Shown here piece after piece: positions 7,035-13,589 of a stretch of DNA of 23,183 bases. The notes beneath the pieces are model-generated. The model searched no databases, was not told the DNA's origin, and was given only the letters and a program-made list of their open reading frames with translations. The DNA lies in assembly GCA_003554115.1 (NCBI GenBank), contig PWFE01000157.1, positions 1 to 23,183 on the forward strand. The letters run 5' to 3'. Both the position numbers and the translations under genes were made by a program. Origin of the DNA: Haloferacaceae archaeon (GTDB taxonomy: Archaea; Halobacteriota; Halobacteria; Halobacteriales; Haloferacaceae). Within the stretch, counting starts at the first letter, position 1. Every line of letters starts with the position of its first letter.

Positions 7035-8429
7035 TCATTCTGCTTTGAGCGCTTGACGGAGCGATGGGAGGTTGATCTCTTCCATCTGTTCGACCCAACC
7101 GTAGCCTTCCGCTTCCCAGCTTGGTGTCGTCCCCTCTGCTGGACTCAACGGTAACGCCTCTTCGGCGCTCGTTTCCTCAAGGAGGACCGTCGCCGCTTGG
7201 GGGATATCCTCGTCCGGGTTCGGTGCCTCGAACGGATCGAAGAGTATGGTATCGATGTCGTGTTCCTCGATGGTTTGCCCCAGCTGAGAGATATCCTCAA
7301 GCGATTCGGCGGCGTCAGGGGTAATCCCAACCGGCGTTTGGAGTTCGAATCCGTATCGGTCTTCGATGTACTGAAACGAGTCGTGCGCGACGTAGATGGC
7401 GACATCCAGTTCCGCGTCCGCCGCGAGTTCCTCGAAGCCTTGATCCACTCGATCGAGTGCCTCGATATATTCCTCGGCGTTCTCACGGAACGTGTCCTCG
7501 GCATCCGGCATCACTGTCGCAAACTCGTCGGCGAGCAGATCCACTATCGACTGGGCGTGAACTGGGTCGACCCAGATGTGCGGATCATAAAACGCGTCTA
7601 CCTCGATATCGTCCGGCTCAGCGACTGTCAGTGTAGTAGGGTCCTCAGCAGTATCGAATACGACTTCATCATCGGCACGGAGTTCAAACACGATGAGTGT
7701 CTGACCGGGATCTATTCCAGTGAACTCGATGTCTTGCCCGTCGGCATCGATCTCAACAATTCCATCGGGTGCCCCGTCGTCGAGTCGAGCATCGACCTGG
7801 AACTGTTCGTCCTCACCAAGCGGTGGCACGTTTCCATCGGTGTCTTCGACATTGACCGACAGCGCCTGGGTTCCATCGAGCGGGACATCGGGAACGCCGC
7901 CGTGCCAGTGATCATCGTGCCACCAGGCGGCGACGTCATCGCCGGGGATCAGTTCGAACTCACCGACTTCGAAGGTCGCCGGATCGAAGTCCACATCGCT
8001 ATCGGGTGCTGGGAGCAGCTCCTCGCCGCCGGCAAACGAGAGCAACTCCGACTCGGAGACCGCACCCATGGCGTCAATGAGGGTTATTTCCAAGTCATCG
8101 TCGCTATCGAAGTCTTCGGCGACGTCGACAGCCCACTGGAATTCCGGCGTCTGTAAGTACAGGAAGACATCGTTCTGGGCAATCTCGGGAACGATGTCCC
8201 CGTCCGGGTCCCAGCCATGTCCCATTTCGCCGACTTCGACGGGCGTGTCGAACGCCATCACGTCCCCAGCGACTTGGTTACCCCAGTCTTGTAGGGTCAG
8301 GAACGCAGCTGATCCGGTGTGGTTGCCGTCTCCGCCGACATCTGTTGGACTGTCCAAGCATCCACCGATGGCCGAGGATGCAGCCACAGCACCTCCAGTG
8401 GCCAGTAATTTCCGACGCGTCAGTTTCAT
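7035..8429 (-). CDS. znuA: ZnuA-like metal-binding lipoprotein with an inserted WHDDHWHG domain
   Basis: 464 residues; ZnuA/TroA proteins are usually near 300. The N-terminus has a Tat motif (TRRKLL) and lipobox IGGC with C24, so it is exported folded and lipid-anchored. The cluster A-I binding-protein fold supplies candidate metal ligands H71 (MGHGWDPDGD), H284 (DPHIWVDP), H349 (VAHDSF) and D398 (LFDPFEAPN). Between the first and second ligands, about residues 152-270, sits an extra domain beginning FELIPGDDVAAWWHDDHWHG and ending in a beta-rich segment. It is similar to the domain that occurs twice in the upstream lipoprotein. Bacterial ZnuA proteins carry a His-rich loop at this same place, so the domain may be its structured replacement. 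Confidence 0.88.
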   Translation of the reverse strand: MKLTRRKLLATGGAVAASSAIGGCLDSPTDVGGDGNHTGSAAFLTLQDWGNQVAGDVMAFDTPVEVGEMGHGWDPDGDIVPEIAQNDVFLYLQTPEFQWAVDVAEDFDSDDDLEITLIDAMGAVSESELLSFAGGEELLPAPDSDVDFDPATFEVGEFELIPGDDVAAWWHDDHWHGGVPDVPLDGTQALSVNVEDTDGNVPPLGEDEQFQVDARLDDGAPDGIVEIDADGQDIEFTGIDPGQTLIVFELRADDEVVFDTAEDPTTLTVAEPDDIEVDAFYDPHIWVDPVHAQSIVDLLADEFATVMPDAEDTFRENAEEYIEALDRVDQGFEELAADAELDVAIYVAHDSFQYIEDRYGFELQTPVGITPDAAESLEDISQLGQTIEEHDIDTILFDPFEAPNPDEDIPQAATVLLEETSAEEALPLSPAEGTTPSWEAEGYGWVEQMEEINLPSLRQALKAE

Positions 8430-8494
8430 TGTAGTATGTTTCGAGCGGGGGGTTGCTTACTGCACGGTGCGATCGTCGTTTGTGCGTGATCACC

Positions 8495-9418
8495 TTACTC
8501 GACGGTAACGTCGATCGGGGAGGTTTCGAAGTCCGCGTGGTCATCGTGCCAGAGCTGGAAGACCACCTCGGTCTCACCCTCCTCTTCGCCAATGATGTGG
8601 ACGTGGTCGCCGTGGTAGTCGAACTCGACGATCTCGTCCGCGTCGTCTTCGAGCCGGACTCGAAGCTCGTACTCGCCGTTGAGTTCCGCCTCATTCCCGC
8701 CGTCGTCGGTGAATACCGCTCCCAGCGAGACGTTATCGTCGACCGGAACGGTTGGCAGTTCGCCGTGCCAGTGGTCGTCGTGCCAGTCGGCGACCTCCTC
8801 GTGTGGGTCGGGTGCCCTGTCGAGGATTTCGACGTCCGAGACGTGGTGGGCGTCGAACGACTCGCGCTCCTCGTCATCCGCTTCCCCGACTTGGACGGCA
8901 AGCGGTTCACTCTGGTAGTCGGCATGGTCGTCGTGCCACACCTGGAAGACCACCTCGGTCAGCCCCTCCTGTTCACCGATGACGTGGATGTGATCGCCGT
9001 GGAAGTCGAACGATACCACGTCTTCGTCGGCCCCGGAGGCCACCGCCGCTTGGAACTCGTAGTCGTCCCACAGTTCGATCTCGTTCCCGTCCTCATCGAA
9101 TGCCTCAGCACCGATGGAGAGGTTGTCGCCCTCGGGAACCGTCGGGAAGTCACCGGAACCATGCCAATGGTCTCCGTGCATATAGGAGATCTCTTCGTGT
9201 GGATCGTGGGCTCGATCCAACAGCTGGAACTCGTAAATATCTAATTCGTTGATATACCCATCTGCATCGTCGTGATCGTGGTCATCATGATCGTGATCAT
9301 CGTGACTGTGATCGTCGTCTTCGGGCTCTGGATCTGCCTCGTCAGTACACCCGGCCAAGGCCGAGATCGTAAGCACTCCAGCACCGCTCAGGATGAGTTC
9401 ACGTCGTGTTCGGGCCAT
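8495..9418 (-). CDS. His/Asp-rich Tat lipoprotein with two WHDDHWHG-type metal-binding repeats
   Basis: 307 residues. A Tat-type signal (RTRREL, hydrophobic stretch) ends in lipobox LAGC, C24. A His/Asp linker follows (about 33-52, repeated DHDHDD). Two tandem domains come next (about 59-167 and 180-307). Each runs through a DPHEE motif, a D/G-DHWHG motif, LPTVP or FPTVP, DN-SLGA or DN-SIGA, DGNE-EL, FD-HGDH-H-IGE, and EVVFQ-WHDDHAD. The density of paired histidines suggests zinc or similar metal capture at the cell surface and hand-over to the ZnuA-like protein encoded 65 bases downstream, which carries one copy of the same domain. I do not know a named family for it. It is the first gene of the uptake operon. 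Confidence 0.8.
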   Translation of the reverse strand: MARTRRELILSGAGVLTISALAGCTDEADPEPEDDDHSHDDHDHDDHDHDDADGYINELDIYEFQLLDRAHDPHEEISYMHGDHWHGSGDFPTVPEGDNLSIGAEAFDEDGNEIELWDDYEFQAAVASGADEDVVSFDFHGDHIHVIGEQEGLTEVVFQVWHDDHADYQSEPLAVQVGEADDEERESFDAHHVSDVEILDRAPDPHEEVADWHDDHWHGELPTVPVDDNVSLGAVFTDDGGNEAELNGEYELRVRLEDDADEIVEFDYHGDHVHIIGEEEGETEVVFQLWHDDHADFETSPIDVTVE

Positions 9419-9440
9419 ACCGATATAATGGAGTGCCCAA

Positions 9441-9446
9441 ATAAAA
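9441..9446 (-). promoter_or_regulatory. TATA element of the metal-uptake operon
   Basis: TTTTAT on the minus strand lies 23-28 bases before the ATG at 9418, as expected for a leaderless haloarchaeal transcript. It is followed upstream, after 3 bases, by the bipartite element at 9450-9477. Confidence 0.45.
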
Positions 9447-9449
9447 CAG

Positions 9450-9477
9450 TTATTATCTTTGTGTGGCTTTTTACTAA
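9450..9477. promoter_or_regulatory. Candidate NikR-type operator of the lipoprotein-znuACB operon
   Basis: TTATTA (9450-9455) and TACTAA (9472-9477) are 16 bases apart. Read toward the gene this is TTAGTA-N16-TAATAA. Its proximal part AAAGATAATAA is identical to the proximal part of the copy before the third CobW gene (11230-11240), and both lie 2-3 bases upstream of a TATA box. This repeated placement argues for regulation rather than chance. Confidence 0.45.
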
Positions 9478-9664
9478 TTTTGAATATCTACTGGTTAAGT
9501 ATTACTAACGTTGCTTCAACAGTTTCTCTGCTTGAGGTGCTCATACAGGAGTCCTCTGAGAGTTCGGGAAGCGGCCTATGTGAACTCCATCGGACCCAGC
9601 AATAGATGTCTGAGAGCGTCGCACGCAGGGATCGACAGCCAACACTCCACCTTCCACGTTCGCT

Positions 9665-9868
9665 TCACCGACACTTCTCCAAGGCACGAAACGAGCCTTC
9701 ATTGGCACGGATCCAGGCGTCCGTCCGCTGTGGAGCCACGGCAGTCGGCGCAAATAACGTGCATATCTCGATGTCGTCTCGATATCGCATGATCCCAAGC
9801 AGTGTTGACCTAGGGCGTTCTCGTGGATCGATAGTGGATTCCGTCAGCGAAGGGGTCGTATCAGTCAT
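9665..9868 (-). CDS. Small haloarchaeal protein, DUF7511-like (copy 1)
   Basis: 67 residues. The C-terminal half (DDIEICTLFAPTAVAPQRTDAWIRANEGSFRALEKCR, read in two pieces) aligns by eye with the small protein at 12543-12752: CT-hydrophobic-x, then a W-I-x-A-x-EGS-[FY]-x-ALE block. That pattern (threonine-tryptophan-isoleucine, then EG and a final Leu-Glu) fits a widespread haloarchaeal small-protein family that I believe is DUF7511. Its function is unknown. It follows the FAD-protein gene by 38 bases on the same strand, so the two are probably cotranscribed. The duplication, with one copy after each arm of a divergent gene pair, supports it being a real gene despite its size. Confidence 0.65.
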   Translation of the reverse strand: MTDTTPSLTESTIDPRERPRSTLLGIMRYRDDIEICTLFAPTAVAPQRTDAWIRANEGSFRALEKCR

Positions 9869-9906
9869 TGTGCGACCGTGTTGGAGTGTTTCCGTACGCT
9901 GTCGAC

Positions 9907-11172
9907 TCAGTGTGCCACCTCGGATCGGCGACCCTCCTTGCTCGTCTCATCGGACGTGGAACGATGACGACACCTGATAGCCGCGGAGATCCGATCGCCT
10001 GCTCGCCGTGCACCGGGGATGTTTGAAGCGTACGGACCGACGGATCCGAGCGCAAGCGCCCCGGTGACGTACAACGGAACGGATCGATCGGTGTCGGTTT
10101 GCCACGCGAGTGTCCCATCATTAAGGACCGGCATCCCCCGATAGCCCCGTTCTAGATCGAGTGTTTCAGCGACCTGCTCGACGAACGGATGGTCGAATAC
10201 CGATTCGAAGCCGGTCGCGAGGACGACCTGATCGCCGATGAGTTGTAACCCGCAATCGAGCGAGAGCTGAATACGCCCGTCTCGCGCCGTCGCCGACTCG
10301 ACCGCTCCCTGTGTCAGCGTGAGGGTGCTGTCAGCTTCGCGTTTCTCGAACTCGGCGTAGAAATACGGCGGCACGGTCGCGGTATTCCGTGCCTCTCTGA
10401 TAACCTCGAACCGATCCCTCGATCCCGGCGGATGGACGTGGAGCTCATCTTGGACGTACGACCAGTTGATCCACGGGGGGGCCGCCTCCGAGACCTCCCA
10501 CCTGAGCGGGTGACGCGAGAGAAGCACGACCTGTTGCGTCTCACTGAGGTGACAGGCGAGCTGTGCGGCTGTGATCCCGCCACCAACCACGATGGTCCGG
10601 TCGGCATCCGGATCGGGAGTAAATCCGTTCCAGACGTGATCGATACCGTCGACGTTGGTCGCCCAGTCCGGACACCGATACCGACCGCCGTGGCCGATCG
10701 CTATCACACAACGGTCCGTCTCGACCGGGCCGGCAGTCGTCTCAAGCCGAAGCCCCTGCGTTTCAGGCCGTTCATGAATTTCCTCCACCGCCGCTTGATA
10801 GTGAAGCGATTCGAGGTCGTTCCGTTCGATGACGTAATCCGAGTGGTCTAAAAAGAGATCGAGTGACGGTCGTGCGGGGTAGTTGACCGTCGGGACGAGT
10901 TCGTCTTCGCGTCCGTTCGCTTTGGCGAAGCTTTCGAGCCCGAACGGTTCGATCCCGATGTGATGGACAAACGTCGATCGGAGACTGTTCATGCCACAGG
11001 TAGTCGCCCGCGCACGAAACGAGGCTAAGAGTCGCTCATGGGGATCGATTATGCACACATCCGATCTATCGATGGGCGTCTCATCAAGCAGGCGTTGGAC
11101 GAGATGCGTTCCATGAATGCCTCCGCCGATGATCGTGCAGCCGAACATCCGAGGTGAGCTTTGTGTCCTCAT
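9907..11172 (-). CDS. FAD/NAD(P)-binding oxidoreductase, lysine/ornithine N-monooxygenase-like
   Basis: 421 residues. Two dinucleotide-binding motifs are visible: GGGIHG at about 16-21 (FAD) and VVGGGITAAQLA at about 195-206 (NADPH). Between them lie a long substrate region and CVIAIGHGG, and later VVLATGFES, the ATG motif typical of flavin monooxygenases and N-hydroxylases (SidA/IucD/PvdA and the related COG4529-type proteins). The reaction and substrate are not deducible. Amine hydroxylation for a metallophore is attractive in a metal island, but no siderophore synthetase is present. An alternative start at the ATG of MFGCTIIGGG (11148) would shorten it by 8 residues. It is divergent from cobW3 and followed by a DUF7511-like gene. 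Confidence 0.75.
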   Translation of the reverse strand: MRTQSSPRMFGCTIIGGGIHGTHLVQRLLDETPIDRSDVCIIDPHERLLASFRARATTCGMNSLRSTFVHHIGIEPFGLESFAKANGREDELVPTVNYPARPSLDLFLDHSDYVIERNDLESLHYQAAVEEIHERPETQGLRLETTAGPVETDRCVIAIGHGGRYRCPDWATNVDGIDHVWNGFTPDPDADRTIVVGGGITAAQLACHLSETQQVVLLSRHPLRWEVSEAAPPWINWSYVQDELHVHPPGSRDRFEVIREARNTATVPPYFYAEFEKREADSTLTLTQGAVESATARDGRIQLSLDCGLQLIGDQVVLATGFESVFDHPFVEQVAETLDLERGYRGMPVLNDGTLAWQTDTDRSVPLYVTGALALGSVGPYASNIPGARRAGDRISAAIRCRHRSTSDETSKEGRRSEVAH

Positions 11173-11212
11173 GGGCTCTGTCGAGTGAGTGTCTGAATTC
11201 AGCCATCACAAA

Positions 11213-11240
11213 TTAATAAAGTCTTTGATAAAGATAATAA
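11213..11240. promoter_or_regulatory. Candidate NikR-type operator in the FAD-protein/cobW3 divergent promoter
   Basis: TTAATA (11213-11218) and TAATAA (11235-11240) are 16 bases apart. It lies 2 bases upstream of the TATA-like TATAAC at 11243-11248, which is 27-32 bases before the cobW3 start. On the other strand it overlaps TTATTAAT, the likely TATA of the FAD-protein gene. One site could therefore control both directions. Confidence 0.45.
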
Positions 11241-11274
11241 GATATAACAGGTACAAGCCCGTATTTGCTAACAC

Positions 11275-12543
11275 ATGCCCGGAGAGACCACACCCGTGAC
11301 AGTGCTGTCGGGGACCCTTGGTGCCGGAAAAACGACGACTCTCAACCATCTCTTGCGCGAAAGCGGCGAGTTGGATCTCGCCGTCCTCGTCAACGACATG
11401 GGCGAGGTGAACGTCGATGCGGGCCTCGTCGCTGAATCATCGGACATCTCCGCCGAAGATGAAGAGCTGATCGAACTCTCGAACGGTTGCATCTGCTGTG
11501 AACTCCGCGGTGACCTGCTGGACGCGATCGGCGGACTCACGCGGGATCGGGAGTTCGACGCCATTATCGTCGAGTCGACGGGCGTCGCCGAACCCCTCCC
11601 GGTCGCACAGACGCTCACGCTCGGGTTCGATCAGTCAGACCTCGACCCGACGGAGTTCTACGAGGAGACGGGGGTCGAACCGCTCGAAAACTGTCATCTC
11701 GACACGACGGTGACGGTCGTCGACGCCCACCAGTTTCAGGAGGCGATGGAGTCGGACGAGATCCTCGACGACGATGGGACTGAAAAACACCTCGGCGACC
11801 TTCTCGTCGAACAGGTGGAGTTCTGTGACATCCTCCTCCTGAATAAATGCGACCTGATCGACGAGGCAACCCTGAATGAGATCGAGGCGACGCTGGAGAT
11901 CCTCCAGCCCAGAGCCGAGATCATCCGGACGACCCACGGCCGCGTCGACCCCGATGACGTGATAGCCACCGGTCGATTCGACTTCGAGGAGGCGAGCCAG
12001 TCGGCCGGCTGGATACAGGAATTGAGAGAGCCCCACGCGTCGGCCGAGGAGGAACACGGCGTCACCTCGTTCGTCTTCGAGGCCCGCCGACCCTTCCACC
12101 CCGAGCGGTTCGCCGAGCTGCTCGATGCGTTCCCGAAGCCTGTGGTCCGATCGAAGGGCCACTTCTGGCTCGCCGGGCGTGAGGAGCGAGCCCTCATGCT
12201 GAACGTCGCCGGTCAATCGATCCGTGTCGCCCCCGCGGGTAAGTGGATCGCAACGCTCCCACCCGAAGAGCGCGAGGAGCACTTCGAGGCGTATCCCGAT
12301 CTCAAAGAGCTGTGGGATGATGAATGGGGCGACCGCGGCAGCCAGTTGGTGTTGATCGGCACCGAGATGGACCACGACTCGGTCCGTGATCACCTCGAAC
12401 TGTGCCTACTTACCGAGGAGGAGATGGAGGCCGACTGGAACACGTTCGACGACCGGTTCCCCACGTTCGAGGAGCCCGAGGCGATCGAGGATGCGGAGGC
12501 AGGTGAGCACGATGGACAAGAGGAGATCGGTCTCGCAGATTGA
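11275..12543 (+). CDS. CobW/COG0523 family metal-chaperone GTPase (paralogue 3)
   Basis: 422 residues. Seen: Walker A GTLGAGKTT (13-21), DMGEVNVDAG (41-50), GCICC with C72, C74 and C75, IIVESTG (Walker B-like), a second-domain boundary at EEEHGVTSFVFE, HPERF, and a C-terminal CobW domain. It lacks the His-rich linker of paralogue 1 and has an acidic C-terminal tail. It resembles paralogue 2 along its whole length. The guanine motif is LLNKCD. It heads an operon with the DUF7511-like gene whose ATG overlaps its TGA. Three COG0523 GTPases within 12.5 kb imply different client proteins or metals rather than simple redundancy. Confidence 0.9.
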   Translation: MPGETTPVTVLSGTLGAGKTTTLNHLLRESGELDLAVLVNDMGEVNVDAGLVAESSDISAEDEELIELSNGCICCELRGDLLDAIGGLTRDREFDAIIVESTGVAEPLPVAQTLTLGFDQSDLDPTEFYEETGVEPLENCHLDTTVTVVDAHQFQEAMESDEILDDDGTEKHLGDLLVEQVEFCDILLLNKCDLIDEATLNEIEATLEILQPRAEIIRTTHGRVDPDDVIATGRFDFEEASQSAGWIQELREPHASAEEEHGVTSFVFEARRPFHPERFAELLDAFPKPVVRSKGHFWLAGREERALMLNVAGQSIRVAPAGKWIATLPPEEREEHFEAYPDLKELWDDEWGDRGSQLVLIGTEMDHDSVRDHLELCLLTEEEMEADWNTFDDRFPTFEEPEAIEDAEAGEHDGQEEIGLAD

Positions 12544-12752
12544 TGCGCAAAGGCTCGAACGACCGGATGACAAACGCGGACGCGTCACGGAAAAGCGAAC
12601 AGGCGGCCTCGATGTGTCTCGCGATCGTCGAAGCGAGGGAGTCGGGCCCTGACCTATGTACAATCTACTCGACTGCGTCCGAAGACTCGCTCGTGACGAC
12701 ATGGATATCGGCTCACGAGGGGTCCTACTGCGCACTTGAAGAGGCCCAATAA
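12543..12752 (+). CDS. Small haloarchaeal protein, DUF7511-like (copy 2)
   Basis: 69 residues from the ATG that shares one base with the cobW3 stop (TGATG), so translation is coupled. The C-terminal half has DLCTIYSTASEDS followed by TTWISAHEGSYCALEEAQ, which matches the 9665-9868 protein in the CT, W-I-x-A-x-EGS and ALE positions. A second ATG at 12567 (MTNADASRK) is an alternative start. The family is common in haloarchaea with unknown function. Presence of a copy downstream of both divergent metal-linked genes is notable. Confidence 0.7.
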   Translation: MRKGSNDRMTNADASRKSEQAASMCLAIVEARESGPDLCTIYSTASEDSLVTTWISAHEGSYCALEEAQ

Positions 12753-12772
12753 CCACCACCCCTGAATATACA

Positions 12773-13030
12773 ATGTCAACCACATTCCAAACGGCAGTTA
12801 GAAAGAACGTTTCACGAACGCAACGCTACGAGGCGATCGACACGCTCGTCCGGGAACGCGAGACGACGAACCTTGCCGTACTCGTCCGTATGGACGGCCT
12901 GCGGGGAGAGTTCCGTCGCCACGCACTCAACGGGCTCGGCGACTGTAACGCGGCGACCGTTCTCAACGATCTCGCCGGAGGCACTTCGATTGAACCGACG
13001 CTGCGGCGCAGAGCGAAGTGGCTTGCGTGA
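12773..13030 (+). CDS. Small helical haloarchaeal protein of unknown function
   Basis: 85 residues, predominantly helical, ending [18 protein letters not shown] and LRRRAKWLA. The block [19 protein letters not shown] resembles a recurrent haloarchaeal small protein with a HEAT-like helical pair, but I cannot name the family. It begins 20 bases after the DUF7511-like gene and is likely the third gene of the cobW3 operon. Codon use favours G/C in third positions, unlike the overlapping minus-strand frames, which supports this reading. No signal peptide or membrane segment is visible. Confidence 0.65.
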   Translation: MSTTFQTAVRKNVSRTQRYEAIDTLVRERETTNLAVLVRMDGLRGEFRRHALNGLGDCNAATVLNDLAGGTSIEPTLRRRAKWLA

Positions 13031-13589
13031 CCGACAATTTCGAAGAGGACACGAACAAGTCTCACGGTACTGACACGCATGGTGGACGGACCGGGAATCA
13101 ACGCGTCTGCAGGGACACGGGCCGGAAGCAAGGCCTGGTCGGCAAGTACGATATTTGGCTGTGTCGGCAGTCGTTTCGAGAGATGGCTCGTGAAATTGGT
13201 TTTCGAAAGTATGATTGATGGGTGAAATACCACTGAACATCTGATCCTGGTACTTTACCTCGTTCCGTTTATACACAGGGACTGGATTTCGGGTTGAACT
13301 ACTGGCTTGTTAGGATGGCAGATAGGAAGCGAGACCCCGAAATCCAAGCCTGGGAGAACAATTTAGGTTCAATGATCAACCCCACATTAACCAACACTCA
13401 GTGCACGTCTCCAATTTTGTTGGTTAACATTAGCTCATAGATTCCGGAAAACGTCCCGGAAGCCGATGGCGACGAACAATAAGCCTGGATATGGCTTCGA
13501 GAATTCTTTTTGAACCCATCTGCTGAAACCCGGAAGTAACACGCCATCGCTTATTCAATTCGGATGTCCAGTGGAATATTGAACAATAA
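13031..13589. other. Intergenic region between the metal island and polB2
   Basis: No convincing gene is seen in these 559 bases. G+C falls relative to the flanks. It holds the inverted repeat 13387-13427. Short open frames (for example 13018-13218 and 13315-13440 on the plus strand) lack codon bias, and the second runs straight through the inverted repeat. The boundary between metal genes and replication genes falls here. Confidence 0.5.
13387..13427. repeat. Inverted repeat site A (TTAACCAACA family)
   Basis: TTAACCAACA at 13387-13396 and its exact complement TGTTGGTTAA at 13418-13427, with a 21-base spacer. It lies 162 bases before polB2. The same arms and spacing recur at 16741-16782 and 20259-20299 while the spacers differ, so the arms are what is conserved. 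The arm centres are 31 bases apart, about three helical turns, as for a dimer-of-dimers on one DNA face. Confidence 0.85.

Larger units (their letters stand above)
9419..9664. other. Intergenic region between the uptake operon and the DUF7511-like gene
   Basis: The first 60 bases hold the promoter and operator of the lipoprotein gene. Beyond about 9480 I see no convincing gene in either strand. The open frames here lack haloarchaeal codon bias and recognisable motifs. The minus-strand transcript of the DUF7511-like gene presumably ends here, but no clear hairpin-plus-T-tract is visible. Confidence 0.5.

Noticed and set aside
7145..9244. Long plus-strand frames opposite the znuA-like and lipoprotein genes (for example 7197-8156 and 8453-9244)
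   Set aside because: They are antisense shadows produced by GC-rich codon bias. The minus-strand frames carry the lipobox, Tat signal and metal-binding motifs.
13018..13218. 66-residue plus-strand frame after the small helical protein gene
   Set aside because: It overlaps the end of that gene, has mixed codon use and no family likeness.
13315..13440. 41-residue plus-strand frame starting MADRKRDPEIQAWE
   Set aside because: It spans inverted repeat site A in full, so its sequence is explained by the site.
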